Source of the DNA: JAPHSX01 sp039714395
GTDB taxonomy: Bacteria; Pseudomonadota; Gammaproteobacteria; Thiohalomonadales; Thiohalomonadaceae
Reading direction: 5' to 3'
Length of the DNA: 64,000 nt
Assembly (NCBI GenBank): GCA_039714395.1
Contig: JBDLJH010000015.1
Coordinates: 15,500 to 79,499 of the forward strand
The translations under genes were made by a program, and so were the position numbers. Positions 19,701-28,627 of the stretch are shown here, in pieces. The first letter of the stretch is position 1, and each line of letters begins with the position of its first letter. The notes under the pieces were generated by a model. The model was not told the DNA's origin and searched no databases. It saw only the letters and a list, made by a program, of their open reading frames with translations.

Positions 19701-21303
19701 TGGTGACCTGGGCAAACATTTGACGGAAGTTGTCGTAGACCGAACGCAGCTTGTGCGACATCACCGGATAAGGGGCGTCGTCACCCATCGAGCTGATCGC
19801 CTCGGCACCGCCCTCGGCCAGTACACGGATGATCTGATCACGCTCCTCGAAGCTGAGCTGGAACAGCTTCTGGTAGACCTTCAGCTCCTCGGCCTCCATC
19901 GGCATCTCGGTCAGCGGGTCACCGCTAAGTACCGATTCCAACCGCGCCGCCTTCTTCATCCACTCTTTATAGGGCTGTGCCTGCTTCAGCTGCTCATCGA
20001 CCTCATCGGGGAGGATCAAACGCGCGTTCTCGGTATCGACAGCCAGCATCTGGCCCGGCTTGAGGCGGCCCTTCTTGATCACGGTGCTGTTGTCGTAAGC
20101 GTATACACCGATCTCGGAGGCCAGCGTGATCACGCAACCGCTGTAGTCGCCATCAACCACATCACCACCACCAGGCTTGGTAATCACGTAGCGCGCCGGA
20201 CGCAGGCCGTTACGGTCCAGCGAGCAGGCAGCGTAGCGACCATCGGTCAGTACCATACCGGCGGGGCCGTCCCACGGCTCCATGTGCATCGAGTTGTACT
20301 CGTAGAAGGCACGCAGATCCGGATCCATATCGGTCACATTCTGCCATGCGGGTGGCACCAGCAGGCGCATCGCACGGAAGATATCGACGCCACCGGCCAT
20401 CAGCGCCTCAAGCATGTTATCCATGCTGGAGGAGTCAGAGCCCTCCATCGATACCCAGGGACGCACCGCGTCCATGTCCGGGATGTTGTCGGTGGAGAAG
20501 GTGTAGGAGCGCGCGCGGGCCCAGTTGCGGTTACCGCGCACGGTGTTAATCTCACCGTTGTGAGCCAGGTAGCGGAATGGCTGTGCCAAACGCCACTGCG
20601 GCAGGGTGTTGGTGGCAAAGCGCTGGTGGAAGACGCAGATCGCGGTCTCCATGCGCTCATCGCTCAGATCAGGGTAGAACACCGGCAGGAACTCCGGCAT
20701 CACCATACCTTTATAGGAGAGCACCTTGGTGGAGAGGGTCGGCAGGTAGAACATCGCGTCCCCAGCGGCTTCACGCGCCTTCTCGGCGCGACGACGGGCG
20801 ACGTAGAGGTGTACCTCAAACTCGATCTCACCCATCCCAGCAGGGATGTTGACGAACACCTGCTCGATGCGCGGCTGAGTCGCCTTTGCCGACTCACCAC
20901 AGGCAGAGGCGTTGGTGGGGACCACGCGCCAGCCGGCGATGGTCAGACCCTCGGTCTTAAGACCCTCGGCCAGCGCCTGACGCCCTGCCTCGGCCTCGGC
21001 CTCATCGCGGGAGAGGAAGAGCACACCGACACCAAAGCCGTCACTCAGCTTGATGCCGCACTCGCCGGCTACCGCCTTGAGGAAGCTGTCGGGCTTCTTG
21101 ATCAGCAGACCGCAGCCGTCGCCGCTCTTACCGTCGGCGGCGATCGCGCCACGGTGGGTCATGCGTCCCAGGGCCTCAATGGAGGTCTGCACCAGCCAGT
21201 GGCTGGGCGCGCCATCCATATGGGCCATCAGGCCAAAGCCACAGTTATCCTTCTCGAAGGAGGGATGATATAAACCGTTGTATTCTTGTTTTGAGTCGCT
21301 CAC
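16786..21303 (-). CDS. gltB: Glutamate synthase (NADPH) large subunit
   Basis: The 1505-aa subunit has the four expected regions: class II glutaminase, central domain, FMN-binding synthase domain and C-terminal beta-helix. The Ntn nucleophile is Cys21 (KDNCGFG), so a propeptide of about 20 residues should be removed. The synthase domain carries GEGGEDPRRY, PGEGGQLPG and SPPPHHDIYS. The 3Fe-4S cysteines are in CKYLRICHLNNCATG. The C-terminus has the GXXGG repeats of the beta-helix. It pairs with gltD downstream. A sigma70-like promoter lies 86 bp upstream. Confidence 0.98.
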   Translation of the reverse strand: MSDSKQEYNGLYHPSFEKDNCGFGLMAHMDGAPSHWLVQTSIEALGRMTHRGAIAADGKSGDGCGLLIKKPDSFLKAVAGECGIKLSDGFGVGVLFLSRDEAEAEAGRQALAEGLKTEGLTIAGWRVVPTNASACGESAKATQPRIEQVFVNIPAGMGEIEFEVHLYVARRRAEKAREAAGDAMFYLPTLSTKVLSYKGMVMPEFLPVFYPDLSDERMETAICVFHQRFATNTLPQWRLAQPFRYLAHNGEINTVRGNRNWARARSYTFSTDNIPDMDAVRPWVSMEGSDSSSMDNMLEALMAGGVDIFRAMRLLVPPAWQNVTDMDPDLRAFYEYNSMHMEPWDGPAGMVLTDGRYAACSLDRNGLRPARYVITKPGGGDVVDGDYSGCVITLASEIGVYAYDNSTVIKKGRLKPGQMLAVDTENARLILPDEVDEQLKQAQPYKEWMKKAARLESVLSGDPLTEMPMEAEELKVYQKLFQLSFEERDQIIRVLAEGGAEAISSMGDDAPYPVMSHKLRSVYDNFRQMFAQVTNPPIDPIREQVVMSLETLFGSEKNLFDETPEHANRLVADSPVLSEGKFRQLLAHNEGDFAHAVIELNYPTDFGLQKAVSAICDKAIAEVKSGKTIIILSDRNIAKDTVPVHAALATGALHHRLIAEGERCNANIVVQTGTTRDPHHFAVLLGYGATAIYPYLGYEAINDMVKSGELQSDKGEQDVDKLGQNYRQGINKGLYKVMSKMGISSVASYRGSQLFEIVGLADEVVDSCFNGTTSRIQGADFSDLDSDGVAQAKIAWNARKPIDQGGLLKYVEGGEAHAYNPDVIRTIHQAVKSGDWNDYQEFAALVNERPAMMLRDLLKLRDDIEPISIDEVEDESELFKRFDTAAMSLGALAPEAHEALAVAMNKLGGRSNSGEGGEDPRRYIDKSRFSKIKQIASGRFGVTPGYLVNAEVLQIKVAQGAKPGEGGQLPGHKVNDAIARLRYTRPGVPLISPPPHHDIYSIEDLAQLIFDLKQVNPEALVSVKLVSEPGVGTIAAGVAKAYADLITISGYDGGTAASPTASVKYAGSPWELGLSETHQVLKMNDLRGKVRVQADGGLKTGLDVVKAAILGAESFGFGTMPMVVLGCKYLRICHLNNCATGVATQNDVLRAKHYKGKPELVETYFRFVAREVREWMAKLGVSKLEELIGRTDLLEILPGDTARQNKLDLKPMVELNSAVEGPNCCIEPRNAPFDEGKLAEQMVTDIQSAIENKSGGEFSYQLQNINRSVGARLSGEIAKRWDTLGMADSPITLKLTGTAGQSFGVWNAGGLNMHLEGDANDYVGKGMAGGKLVIRPPAGSRYATNKNAIIGNTCLYGATGGKLFAAGMAGERFGVRNSGAHAVIEGAGDHCGEYMTGGVITVLGQTGVNFGAGLTGGFAFVLDEESTFAGRCNGDVDFHRINTEATEAHRNFLRDTISEYVEETGSEHARNILDKFEDYIGRFWLVKPKAAELETLLEVMLKRAA

Positions 21304-21388
21304 AGCTTGCTAACCAATTGATCGTGTTGACAAAAACGCCAAAAATTCGGGCAGCTGCCTGGGATTCTCACAGGCAAATCGGCCAAGC

Positions 21389-21417
21389 AGTATACTGCCG
21401 GGCGGCTATCTGTTCAA
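21389..21417 (-). promoter_or_regulatory. Predicted sigma70 promoter of gltBD
   Basis: On the minus strand TTGAAC (21417-21412), a 17-bp spacer and TATACT (21394-21389) fit a sigma70 promoter. The -10 box lies inside a perfect 12-bp palindrome, GCAGTATACTGC (21387-21398), which could bind a repressor. The leader to gltB would be about 80 nt. Confidence 0.55.
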
Positions 21418-21488
21418 TGTTGCAGCTAAGAGTCGTGAAATTATAAATAAATGGATGGTTCCGGAGAGGGTGGGGACAGGGCCTGAAA

Positions 21489-21956
21489 CTAGCGAGCGGT
21501 CGCCTGAGCTATCTCATCTTGGAGTGCAGAGAAACGACGGATCCACGGCTTGGTCTTCTTCAGTGATGCAGGCAAGCGTGTTACCACTCCCTTTGCCGCC
21601 GCCTTGCTGGCAAAGCTCCCGTAGACCAGGGTATACCAAGGCTGGCCATTACGTTGACTCTGTACCACAGCCAACTCATCTGACAGGGAGATACCACGCA
21701 TCATCGCCTCAATAGCCATCTCGTCACCGCCACCGGCCAGCTGGATGGCGTAGTGATTGGGGTTTTGACTCCAGACCCAGGCGGTATCCTTAATGTTGCT
21801 GCCGACAGGCAACTCCTGTCGCTCTGCCTCCATAGCCACGCTGCTTTGGCTGCTGCCAGCAAACAGGATGCAGACAAGCATCGTTACGGTCACTCCAACA
21901 CGTAAGATATTACCTAAAAGTAAAAGGCCTATAGGGAGGCGTAAGGTCAACTTCAC
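21489..21956 (-). CDS. SPOR domain protein (DamX-position homologue)
   Basis: The 155-aa protein has an N-terminal hydrophobic segment (about residues 8-35) and a C-terminal SPOR fold: HYAIQLAGGGDE at the start of the domain, then WYTLVYGSFASKAAA and a final helix. SPOR domains bind denuded septal peptidoglycan. The start is a GTG that overlaps the TGA of the upstream WGR gene (GTGA), indicating coupled translation. Its place after aroB/dgt and before gltB is where damX-like genes sit in related genomes, but it is far shorter than E. coli DamX. Confidence 0.8.
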   Translation of the reverse strand: MKLTLRLPIGLLLLGNILRVGVTVTMLVCILFAGSSQSSVAMEAERQELPVGSNIKDTAWVWSQNPNHYAIQLAGGGDEMAIEAMMRGISLSDELAVVQSQRNGQPWYTLVYGSFASKAAAKGVVTRLPASLKKTKPWIRRFSALQDEIAQATAR

Positions 21957-22207
21957 TGAGGCACGCCCTCACCCTGAAAGAACATCACTCGGTAACCGCG
22001 CTGTAGTTGCAGATCACGGGAACTGAGAAGAGCATCGAGTGCCTCCTCATGAGAGTTGAAGTGCTCACGCTGCATCCGTCCCGATGCCCCCTGAAATCCC
22101 CACTCCTTCACCAGCGACCAGCCTCCGAGTAAATCCTCCTGTAAGAACAGGTGGTAAAAACGGGGTGGCCGTTCGCTACTAAATGGGGTCTGTAAATAGA
22201 TACGCAT
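21953..22207 (-). CDS. WGR domain protein
   Basis: An 84-aa protein from the ATG at 22207. A longer frame starts at a GTG at 22243 but lacks a usable ribosome site. It consists of a single WGR domain (FYHLFLQEDLLGGWSLVKEWG), a fold named for its conserved Trp-Gly-Arg; here the equivalent reads EWGFQGASG. WGR domains in other proteins bind nucleic acids, and stand-alone bacterial copies have no assigned function. It is coupled to the SPOR gene by a 3-bp overlap. Confidence 0.78.
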   Translation of the reverse strand: MRIYLQTPFSSERPPRFYHLFLQEDLLGGWSLVKEWGFQGASGRMQREHFNSHEEALDALLSSRDLQLQRGYRVMFFQGEGVPQ

Positions 22208-22329
22208 AAGCCTATCACTATAGCAGTCCTGCCTCCTGACCACTCTCCAAATAACGCTAGAGAATGCGCCTTAATCAACTTAATTATTTAGTATAAAAAT
22301 ATTTTTTGTCTGACAAAGCCTTAAAGGGA

Positions 22330-23484
22330 TCAGGTAAGTTCGGAAGGGTTAAATAATTTCTGATGCTCAACAATGGCAAATCGATCTGTCATGCCGGCAA
22401 TGTAATCGGCCACTGCACGGGCCCGTCCACTGGTTCCGAGTTCATGCTCCAATGTCGCAACCCGCTTTTGATGTTCATGAGGCAATAGTCTCGGATCACT
22501 AAAAAAAGCTTCGTAGAGCTCATAAACCATGCGCTGCGCCTTCATGCTCATACGGTGCACTCGAAAATGCCGGTAAAGTTGCTCACGGAGAAACTTTTTA
22601 AGGGCGCGATGCGCATCAGCCATACCGTCACTAAAGGCAATTAATGAAGAGGCATGGCTGCGCACGTCTTGTAGACTCTGCGGACTCGCACTCTTGAGTA
22701 AGGATTCACTATTTTGCAACAGGTCTACCACCTGACGATTGATCATGCGGCGGATAATTTCATGAATTAGTCTTCGCCCTCCCAAACCAGGGTGCTGACT
22801 CATCACCTCATCATATGCCGAGGCAAAGAGCTCCACCTCACGCAACTGCTCCACGCTAATCAAACCGGCACGTAGCCCATCGTCCACATCATGGTTATTG
22901 TAGGCGATCGCATCGGCGATATTGGCGACCTGTGCCTCAAGACTGGGTTGCCAGCCATGTAAAAACCGTTCACCCAGTTCACCTAGCTGCTCGGCATCAC
23001 TCTTTGAGCAGTGCTTGAGTATGCCCTCACGGGTCTCGAAGGTGAGATTGAGGCCATCGAACTCGGCATATCGCTCCTCCAGGTGATCTACCACGCGTAG
23101 CGACTGCAGGTTGTGCTCAAACCCACCATGTTCTTTCATGCAGCGATTGAGCGCATCCTGACCGGCATGACCGAACGGGGTATGGCCAAGGTCATGCGCC
23201 AACGAGATTGCCTCAGTCAGGTCTTCGTGCAGCGACAGGGCACGGGCAGCGGCACGCCCTATCTGTGCCACCTCGATAGAGTGGGTGAGACGGGTACGGA
23301 ACATGTCCCCTTCGTGGTTAACAAAGACCTGGGTTTTGTACTCCAGCCGCCTAAAGGCCCCAGAGTGGACAATTCTGTCACGATCGCGCTGAAACTGGCT
23401 ACGATAAGCAGGGGCCGACTCCTGGTACCGACGGCCACGAGATTTCTCATCAGTGGCGGCGTAGGGGGCAAGCGTCGTACTCAT
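22330..23484 (-). CDS. dgt: Deoxyguanosinetriphosphate triphosphohydrolase-like protein
   Basis: The 384-aa HD-domain hydrolase removes triphosphate from dNTPs. The N-terminal RDRIVHSGAFRRLEYKTQVF and the metal-binding AHDLGHTPFGHAG are the Dgt signatures. At 384 residues it belongs to the shorter class annotated dGTPase-like, whose substrate range is wider than that of E. coli Dgt. It follows aroB by only 4 bp and so is co-transcribed with aroKB, a common arrangement in gammaproteobacteria. Confidence 0.94.
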   Translation of the reverse strand: MSTTLAPYAATDEKSRGRRYQESAPAYRSQFQRDRDRIVHSGAFRRLEYKTQVFVNHEGDMFRTRLTHSIEVAQIGRAAARALSLHEDLTEAISLAHDLGHTPFGHAGQDALNRCMKEHGGFEHNLQSLRVVDHLEERYAEFDGLNLTFETREGILKHCSKSDAEQLGELGERFLHGWQPSLEAQVANIADAIAYNNHDVDDGLRAGLISVEQLREVELFASAYDEVMSQHPGLGGRRLIHEIIRRMINRQVVDLLQNSESLLKSASPQSLQDVRSHASSLIAFSDGMADAHRALKKFLREQLYRHFRVHRMSMKAQRMVYELYEAFFSDPRLLPHEHQKRVATLEHELGTSGRARAVADYIAGMTDRFAIVEHQKLFNPSELT

Positions 23485-23488
23485 CTCA

Positions 23489-24571
23489 TTATTCCTTCAG
23501 GTGACTATCCAGTACGGTACAAATCTGTTCGCTAGTGGCCTCATCACTAATTACTGAGTGACCCAGCCCCTTCATCAGTACCAGCCGCAAAATGCCATCC
23601 AGCACCTTTTTATCTACTGCCATCAGCTCAATAAAACGTTCACTATTAAGTTCAGTTGGTGCCTGAACCGGCAGGGCAGCCACGGCGATAAGTTTACGCA
23701 CGCGCTCCACTACTCCCTGTTCTATCCAGCCAAGATGGGCGGATAGCTCGGCTGCCAGTACCATGCCGGCAGCAACCGCCTCACCGTGCAGCCACTCACC
23801 ATAGCCCATACCGGTTTCAATCGCATGGCCAAAGGTGTGCCCAAGATTTAGCAGGGCACGACTGCCCGCCTCCTTTTCATCAGCGGCAACCACCCGGGCC
23901 TTATCCTCACAGGAGCGCGTAATGGCGTAGACAAGTGCCTCAGGGTCACGCGCCATCAATCGGGAAATATGCTGCTCCAACCAGGCAAAAAACTCGGGGT
24001 CATCGATGAGACCATACTTAATGACCTCGGCAAGACCGGCACTCAACTGCCGATCATCGAGCGTATTGAGGCTATCTGTATCGGCAATTACACAGCGTGG
24101 CTGATGAAAGGCACCGATCATGTTCTTGCCAAGCGGATGGTTTACCCCGGTCTTCCCGCCCACCGAAGAGTCGACCTGTGCCAGTAGCGTAGTTGGGATT
24201 TGAATAAAATCGACCCCACGCTGATAGCTCGCGGCAGCAAATCCCGTCATATCACCGACGACACCACCGCCCAGAGCGATTAGTGTGCACTTGCGATCAA
24301 AGTGGTTGGTAAGCAAGGCATCATAGATGTCATTCAGTACCTGTAGGTTCTTATACTGCTCCCCGTCAGGAAGAATCACCGACTCAACACGCAGCCCTTC
24401 CAGGGAGGCCAAAACCTTGTCCAGATAGAGCGGAGCAACCGTCTCGTTGCTTACCACTAATACCTGCTTGCCGCGAATGTGAGGCTGAATTAGATCGGCA
24501 TTGCCGAGTAGGTCGCTACCGATATAGATGGGGTAACTGCGATCCCCAAGATCAACATGAAGTGTCTGCAT
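23489..24571 (-). CDS. aroB: 3-dehydroquinate synthase
   Basis: The 360-aa NAD-dependent enzyme makes 3-dehydroquinate from DAHP, the second step of the shikimate pathway. The NAD-binding region LPDGEQYKN, the GGGVVGDMTGFAAA loop (near residue 103) and the metal ligands in LNLGHTFGHAIE and LHGEAVAAGM are intact. It lies between aroK (69 bp upstream) and dgt (4 bp downstream). Confidence 0.97.
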   Translation of the reverse strand: MQTLHVDLGDRSYPIYIGSDLLGNADLIQPHIRGKQVLVVSNETVAPLYLDKVLASLEGLRVESVILPDGEQYKNLQVLNDIYDALLTNHFDRKCTLIALGGGVVGDMTGFAAASYQRGVDFIQIPTTLLAQVDSSVGGKTGVNHPLGKNMIGAFHQPRCVIADTDSLNTLDDRQLSAGLAEVIKYGLIDDPEFFAWLEQHISRLMARDPEALVYAITRSCEDKARVVAADEKEAGSRALLNLGHTFGHAIETGMGYGEWLHGEAVAAGMVLAAELSAHLGWIEQGVVERVRKLIAVAALPVQAPTELNSERFIELMAVDKKVLDGILRLVLMKGLGHSVISDEATSEQICTVLDSHLKE

Positions 24572-24640
24572 GAGTGAGTGCTTTGGCTATCCGCTAAAGA
24601 TTTAACAACGATACACTATAACGGAAATCGTGCTAACAGG

Positions 24641-25174
24641 TCATTGGCCGCTGTATTTCGGCTCTTGCTTAAGGCGCACAAGGATCTCCTTGACGACGCT
24701 ACGAATCGACCGGTCATCGGTATGCACCACCATATCAGCCACCTCACGATAGAGTGGGTCACGCTGATCCATTAGATCCTGTAACTTCTGCCGGGGGTTT
24801 TCAGTCTGCAATAACGGGCGGTTACGGTCGCGAGAGGTGCGCTCAAACAACTGATCAACCGATGCAAAAAGATAGATCACCACACCTCGCTCCTTGAGAC
24901 ATTGGCGATTCTCATCCCGCAGCACAGCCCCACCACCGGTGGCCAATACAACACCATCAAGTTGCGTCAGCTCATCGATCATCGCCGCCTCACGTTTGCG
25001 AAATCCCTCCTCACCTTCAATTTCGAAGATCAGCGGAATACTCGCACCTGTGCGCGCCACGATCTCATGATCGCTATCCTTGAACTCCTTTTTCAGTGAA
25101 TTGGATATCTGACGACCGATAGTGCTCTTGCCGGCCCCCATAGGACCGACAAGTATTACCGTTGATAAATGCAC
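24641..25174 (-). CDS. aroK: Shikimate kinase
   Basis: The 177-aa P-loop kinase phosphorylates shikimate. Walker A GPMGAGKST is at residues 10-18, the shikimate-binding Asp in FKDSDHEI, and the central GGGAV motif near residue 79. The lid Arg region RTSRDRNRPLL is present. It follows pilQ by 24 bp. The pilQ-aroK-aroB order is conserved in gammaproteobacteria. Confidence 0.97.
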   Translation of the reverse strand: MHLSTVILVGPMGAGKSTIGRQISNSLKKEFKDSDHEIVARTGASIPLIFEIEGEEGFRKREAAMIDELTQLDGVVLATGGGAVLRDENRQCLKERGVVIYLFASVDQLFERTSRDRNRPLLQTENPRQKLQDLMDQRDPLYREVADMVVHTDDRSIRSVVKEILVRLKQEPKYSGQ

Positions 25175-25198
25175 GCTAGCTAATATATGAACGCTTTC

Positions 25199-27331
25199 TT
25201 ACTGAGCGACTTTAAGTGAATCATTAATGATTTTCGGTGTCACGAAGATCAGCAGTTCAGCCTTACTTTCTTTCTTCGACTTTGATCTAAACAGAACACC
25301 TAGTAGAGGAATATCACCAAGGAGTGGAACCTTGGTCGCACCCTCAGACACCTCTTGCTCATAGATCCCACCAAGAACGACTGTGTCGCCATTATTCACC
25401 AGAACCTGTGTATTAACAGAGCGGGTGTTAACAGAAGGAATACCAGCATAAATACCACCAATACTATCTTTGCTTATAGCCAAATCCATCACCACGCGAT
25501 CATCCGGTGTGATTTGTGGAGTTACTTCAAGACTTAGCACCGCCTTTTTGAAGGAGATTGAGGTGGCACCACTTGATGATGCCTCCTGATAGGGAATTTC
25601 AACACCTTGTTCAATAGATGCTGTCTGCTGATTAGAGGTGATTACCCGTGGATTGGAGAGCACTTCACCACGACCCTCTGTTTGCAGGGCAGATAGCTCA
25701 AGGTCTACAAGAAATGAATCCCCAAGAAGAGCCATAGCAATGCGCCCAGCACCACTGGCAGGAAGAGTAACATTGTATCGGTCTTCGGGGAATGTAATTA
25801 CACTTCCTGTACCAGCTTTAGTAACATTCCAAACGTCCGTAGCTAACCCGCTCGCAGCGTTAGTCCCACCGCTAGTGGTCAAGATATCAGAATTACGACC
25901 AACAGCATTTACTTCATCAAAAGCAGATACACCTAATTGCACACCAATATCACGACCAAAATCATCATTCGCAATTACAATACGCGATTCAATCATCACC
26001 TGTCTAACGGGCACATCAAGCTTTTGGATAAGTGCTGCAATCTCTTCATGCTTCTGATTTGATTCAAGTACCATCAATGTATTGGTACGATCATCAATGG
26101 TTACGCTGCCTCTCTCCGTGAGGATACTGTTCTTCTCTCCCTTTAATAATTTGGCAATCTCAGCTGCCTTTGCATAATTGATCTGATGGTGACGTGTATG
26201 CACCGGAGCAAGGTCAACCCGCTGCTTTTCCGCCTCCAGTTCTTCTTTTTCTCTGGCTGAGATTTCTGCATTAGGGGCGATCAACACAACATTACCTGTC
26301 TTTCTCATACCCAAACCACGAGTGCGCAAAATAATATCAAGCGCCTGATCCCACGGCACATTTTTCAAGCGGAGCGTGATATTGCCTTGAACTGTATCAC
26401 TGGCAACCACATTGAGACCGGTAAAATCCGCCAGCAACTGAAGCACTGCACGGACTTCAATATTTTGAAAATTCAATGACAACTTCTCACCGGAGTAACC
26501 AAACTCATCCTTTTTCTTCTCAGCAATGTCATCTTTATCCAAGCGTGTAACATTCACTGCAAATTCACTCCCTGCTTGGTAGGCCATGTGCTCATAATCA
26601 CCAACCGATTCAATGACAACACGTGCATAACCTGCAACATTAAATGCATCGATAGTGGTTATAGGTGTCGCGAAATCAGTAACATCAAGCCTTCTAACAA
26701 GCTTCTCTGACAGTTTTGTATTAATAAAGTCAACGATAAGCTTCGTACCACGCTCATCAACATTAACTACTGTATTCGGGTTAGAGATAGAGATACTAAT
26801 CTTTCCCTCGCCATCAACTCCACGACGAAAGCTCAATTCATCAATCATACTCAATTGACCAGCAGTAACTTGCTCTGCTAGCGGCTCTTTTAAGCTGCCC
26901 CTGGCAGCATCAAAATTTATATATACATTATTCTGTTCATTTCTTATCTCATACGGCACCATCGTATTTAAGCCGACAACAACACGAGAGCGTCCGCTAG
27001 CCTCTACAGCTCGGATATTATTAATAACGCCGCTATCAACACGTATCGCCTTTTTCTCCAATGACACCGTGGCTGATGGGATATCTATAGAAACTCGTGC
27101 AGGATTATCAATCGAGAAACTTGAGATCTCGGCTAGCACCGGTTTATTAAAACCTAGCTTTACCTGCATTTTGTTTCCAGGCAGCGCTATGTAGTCGACA
27201 CTCTCCAGAACATAACCACTCTCTTGTGCCGTGGAGTTCTGTGCGTAAACAGTCATCATTAGCAGAGCGGTGATAACCCGTAACATCTGAATTAGTCTCA
27301 TATATTTCATACCATTGTTATGCATATTCAT
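25199..27331 (-). CDS. pilQ: Type IV pilus secretin PilQ
   Basis: The 710-aa outer-membrane secretin forms the channel for the type IV pilus. A signal peptide (to about residue 35) is followed by two AMIN domains (about 45-260) that bind peptidoglycan. Next come the secretin/TonB short N-terminal domain (GEKLSLNFQNIEVRAVLQ), an N1-type ring domain, and the C-terminal secretin domain. That last domain carries VPLLGDIPLLGVLFR, the family signature near the end. It is the last pil gene of the pilMNOPQ operon and runs into aroK. Confidence 0.96.
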   Translation of the reverse strand: MNMHNNGMKYMRLIQMLRVITALLMMTVYAQNSTAQESGYVLESVDYIALPGNKMQVKLGFNKPVLAEISSFSIDNPARVSIDIPSATVSLEKKAIRVDSGVINNIRAVEASGRSRVVVGLNTMVPYEIRNEQNNVYINFDAARGSLKEPLAEQVTAGQLSMIDELSFRRGVDGEGKISISISNPNTVVNVDERGTKLIVDFINTKLSEKLVRRLDVTDFATPITTIDAFNVAGYARVVIESVGDYEHMAYQAGSEFAVNVTRLDKDDIAEKKKDEFGYSGEKLSLNFQNIEVRAVLQLLADFTGLNVVASDTVQGNITLRLKNVPWDQALDIILRTRGLGMRKTGNVVLIAPNAEISAREKEELEAEKQRVDLAPVHTRHHQINYAKAAEIAKLLKGEKNSILTERGSVTIDDRTNTLMVLESNQKHEEIAALIQKLDVPVRQVMIESRIVIANDDFGRDIGVQLGVSAFDEVNAVGRNSDILTTSGGTNAASGLATDVWNVTKAGTGSVITFPEDRYNVTLPASGAGRIAMALLGDSFLVDLELSALQTEGRGEVLSNPRVITSNQQTASIEQGVEIPYQEASSSGATSISFKKAVLSLEVTPQITPDDRVVMDLAISKDSIGGIYAGIPSVNTRSVNTQVLVNNGDTVVLGGIYEQEVSEGATKVPLLGDIPLLGVLFRSKSKKESKAELLIFVTPKIINDSLKVAQ

Positions 27332-27349
27332 TGTCTTCTCCTTAGAGAG

Positions 27350-27913
27350 TTACTCCATCAGGCTAAGCGCAGCCTCTCTCTTTATCCACCCGCTCATTTC
27401 ACTTTGAATTATTTCTTCAATTAATATCTTTCCTTCCTCGATCGCCAGTATCTCACCGTAGTTACTCCCAAGGTGATCTCCAACCTTCACTCGATGAACA
27501 ATAAGATCAGGACTAGTAATAATTGCCCATTCACGTCCATCTTTAGTGAGCTGCCCAACATATTTCAACGTATCCAGCGGGTACTGCTCCAAAGCCTCAA
27601 GATTTCTACCCTTCAGGGGTGATTCAATAGACTCCACGGAGGCCATACTCTCTTGTATATCCTCAAACACTCTAAATGGGTCAGATTCCCTAAGTGCTTC
27701 ATACTGGTATGTTTCATAGGCTTTAAAAACTGGCAGCGATGGTATTTTGGCAGGTGTACGCGCCTTGATTTCATCAAGTCTGCTATACAAAGTACTATTA
27801 TCTTGTGTACTACATGACACTAGTAACACACAGAGGAACGCCATCACATAGCTCCCATGCACCTTAAATTCACTTGGATCAGTCATATGATTAACACCTA
27901 GCCTCACTACCAT
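27350..27913 (-). CDS. pilP: Type IV pilus lipoprotein PilP
   Basis: At most 187 aa. A lipoprotein signal ending in LLVSC places it in the inner membrane facing the periplasm. The C-terminal half has the PilP beta-domain: LDTLKYVGQL, then VHRVKVGDHLGSNYG and a final ALSLME. PilP links the PilN-PilO complex to PilQ. The start is uncertain: the ATG at 27913 lacks a good ribosome site and the ATG at 27886 is equally possible. It ends 18 bp before pilQ. Confidence 0.93.
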   Translation of the reverse strand: MVVRLGVNHMTDPSEFKVHGSYVMAFLCVLLVSCSTQDNSTLYSRLDEIKARTPAKIPSLPVFKAYETYQYEALRESDPFRVFEDIQESMASVESIESPLKGRNLEALEQYPLDTLKYVGQLTKDGREWAIITSPDLIVHRVKVGDHLGSNYGEILAIEEGKILIEEIIQSEMSGWIKREAALSLME

Positions 27914-27973
27914 TACAGTAACCCGTTCCCTTTCCTAATACTGTCTTAATAAGATTGCATTCTTACTTGACGC

Positions 27974-28627
27974 CTACCTTCTTCTCTTCTTTTTCTTTTT
28001 CTTGCTCATTGCTGCTGCAGCAATTTCTCCCTCATCAAGGTATCTATAGGTCTTGGCTATAGCCTGCATATTCAATCTTTTGGATACTTTATCACCTACG
28101 GTCAATTTGATGTCATGAATCGTTACGATTCTGGGCAAAGCTGCTATACCACTAACGAAATCACCAATATTATGATAGAAGCCATCTACCACTACATCGA
28201 TCGGCAGTACTGCATAAAATTCCTTTTTTGACTCTCTGTCCGGTTTAAATAATTCAAACTCTAAACCGTTAGCCAAACCTGTCTGAGTAATATCAACCAA
28301 CAGATCAGCAACCTCATTTTTACTAGGCAATTGTCTCAGCATAGTGCCAAAGGACTCTTCCATCTCCTTCATTTGCGCTTTATAAGCCTCTAAGTTTGAT
28401 GCTTTTTTCTGTTTCTTTTCAAATGTAGTCCAAAGCCCTTCTTCCTCGGAAGTAATCCGATTGAGTTCTGTTTGTTGATCCTGAGTATCAAAATAGTACC
28501 CTGCGCCAAGAACACTCGCGCACACCACCATAACTATCAGACCTCTGACAAAAATGGGCCAGTTACCAATATTTTCCGGGTCAAGATTTGAGAACTGTTC
28601 CCCAATATTACTGAAGTCAAAATTCAT
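27974..28627 (-). CDS. pilO: Type IV pilus inner-membrane protein PilO
   Basis: The 217-aa protein has a short cytoplasmic N-terminus, one membrane span (about residues 28-46), a coiled-coil (residues 55-95) and a ferredoxin-like periplasmic domain (PVDVVVDGFYHNIGDFV). It heterodimerises with PilN in the pilus alignment complex. Its start overlaps the pilN stop by 4 bp (ATGA). The C-terminus ends in an unusual run of Lys/Arg after residue 205. Confidence 0.95.
   Translation of the reverse strand: MNFDFSNIGEQFSNLDPENIGNWPIFVRGLIVMVVCASVLGAGYYFDTQDQQTELNRITSEEEGLWTTFEKKQKKASNLEAYKAQMKEMEESFGTMLRQLPSKNEVADLLVDITQTGLANGLEFELFKPDRESKKEFYAVLPIDVVVDGFYHNIGDFVSGIAALPRIVTIHDIKLTVGDKVSKRLNMQAIAKTYRYLDEGEIAAAAMSKKKKKKRRR

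Noticed and set aside
19720..21273. 517-aa plus-strand ORF opposite gltB
   Set aside because: A long shadow frame caused by codon bias of gltB; the minus-strand gene has all catalytic motifs.
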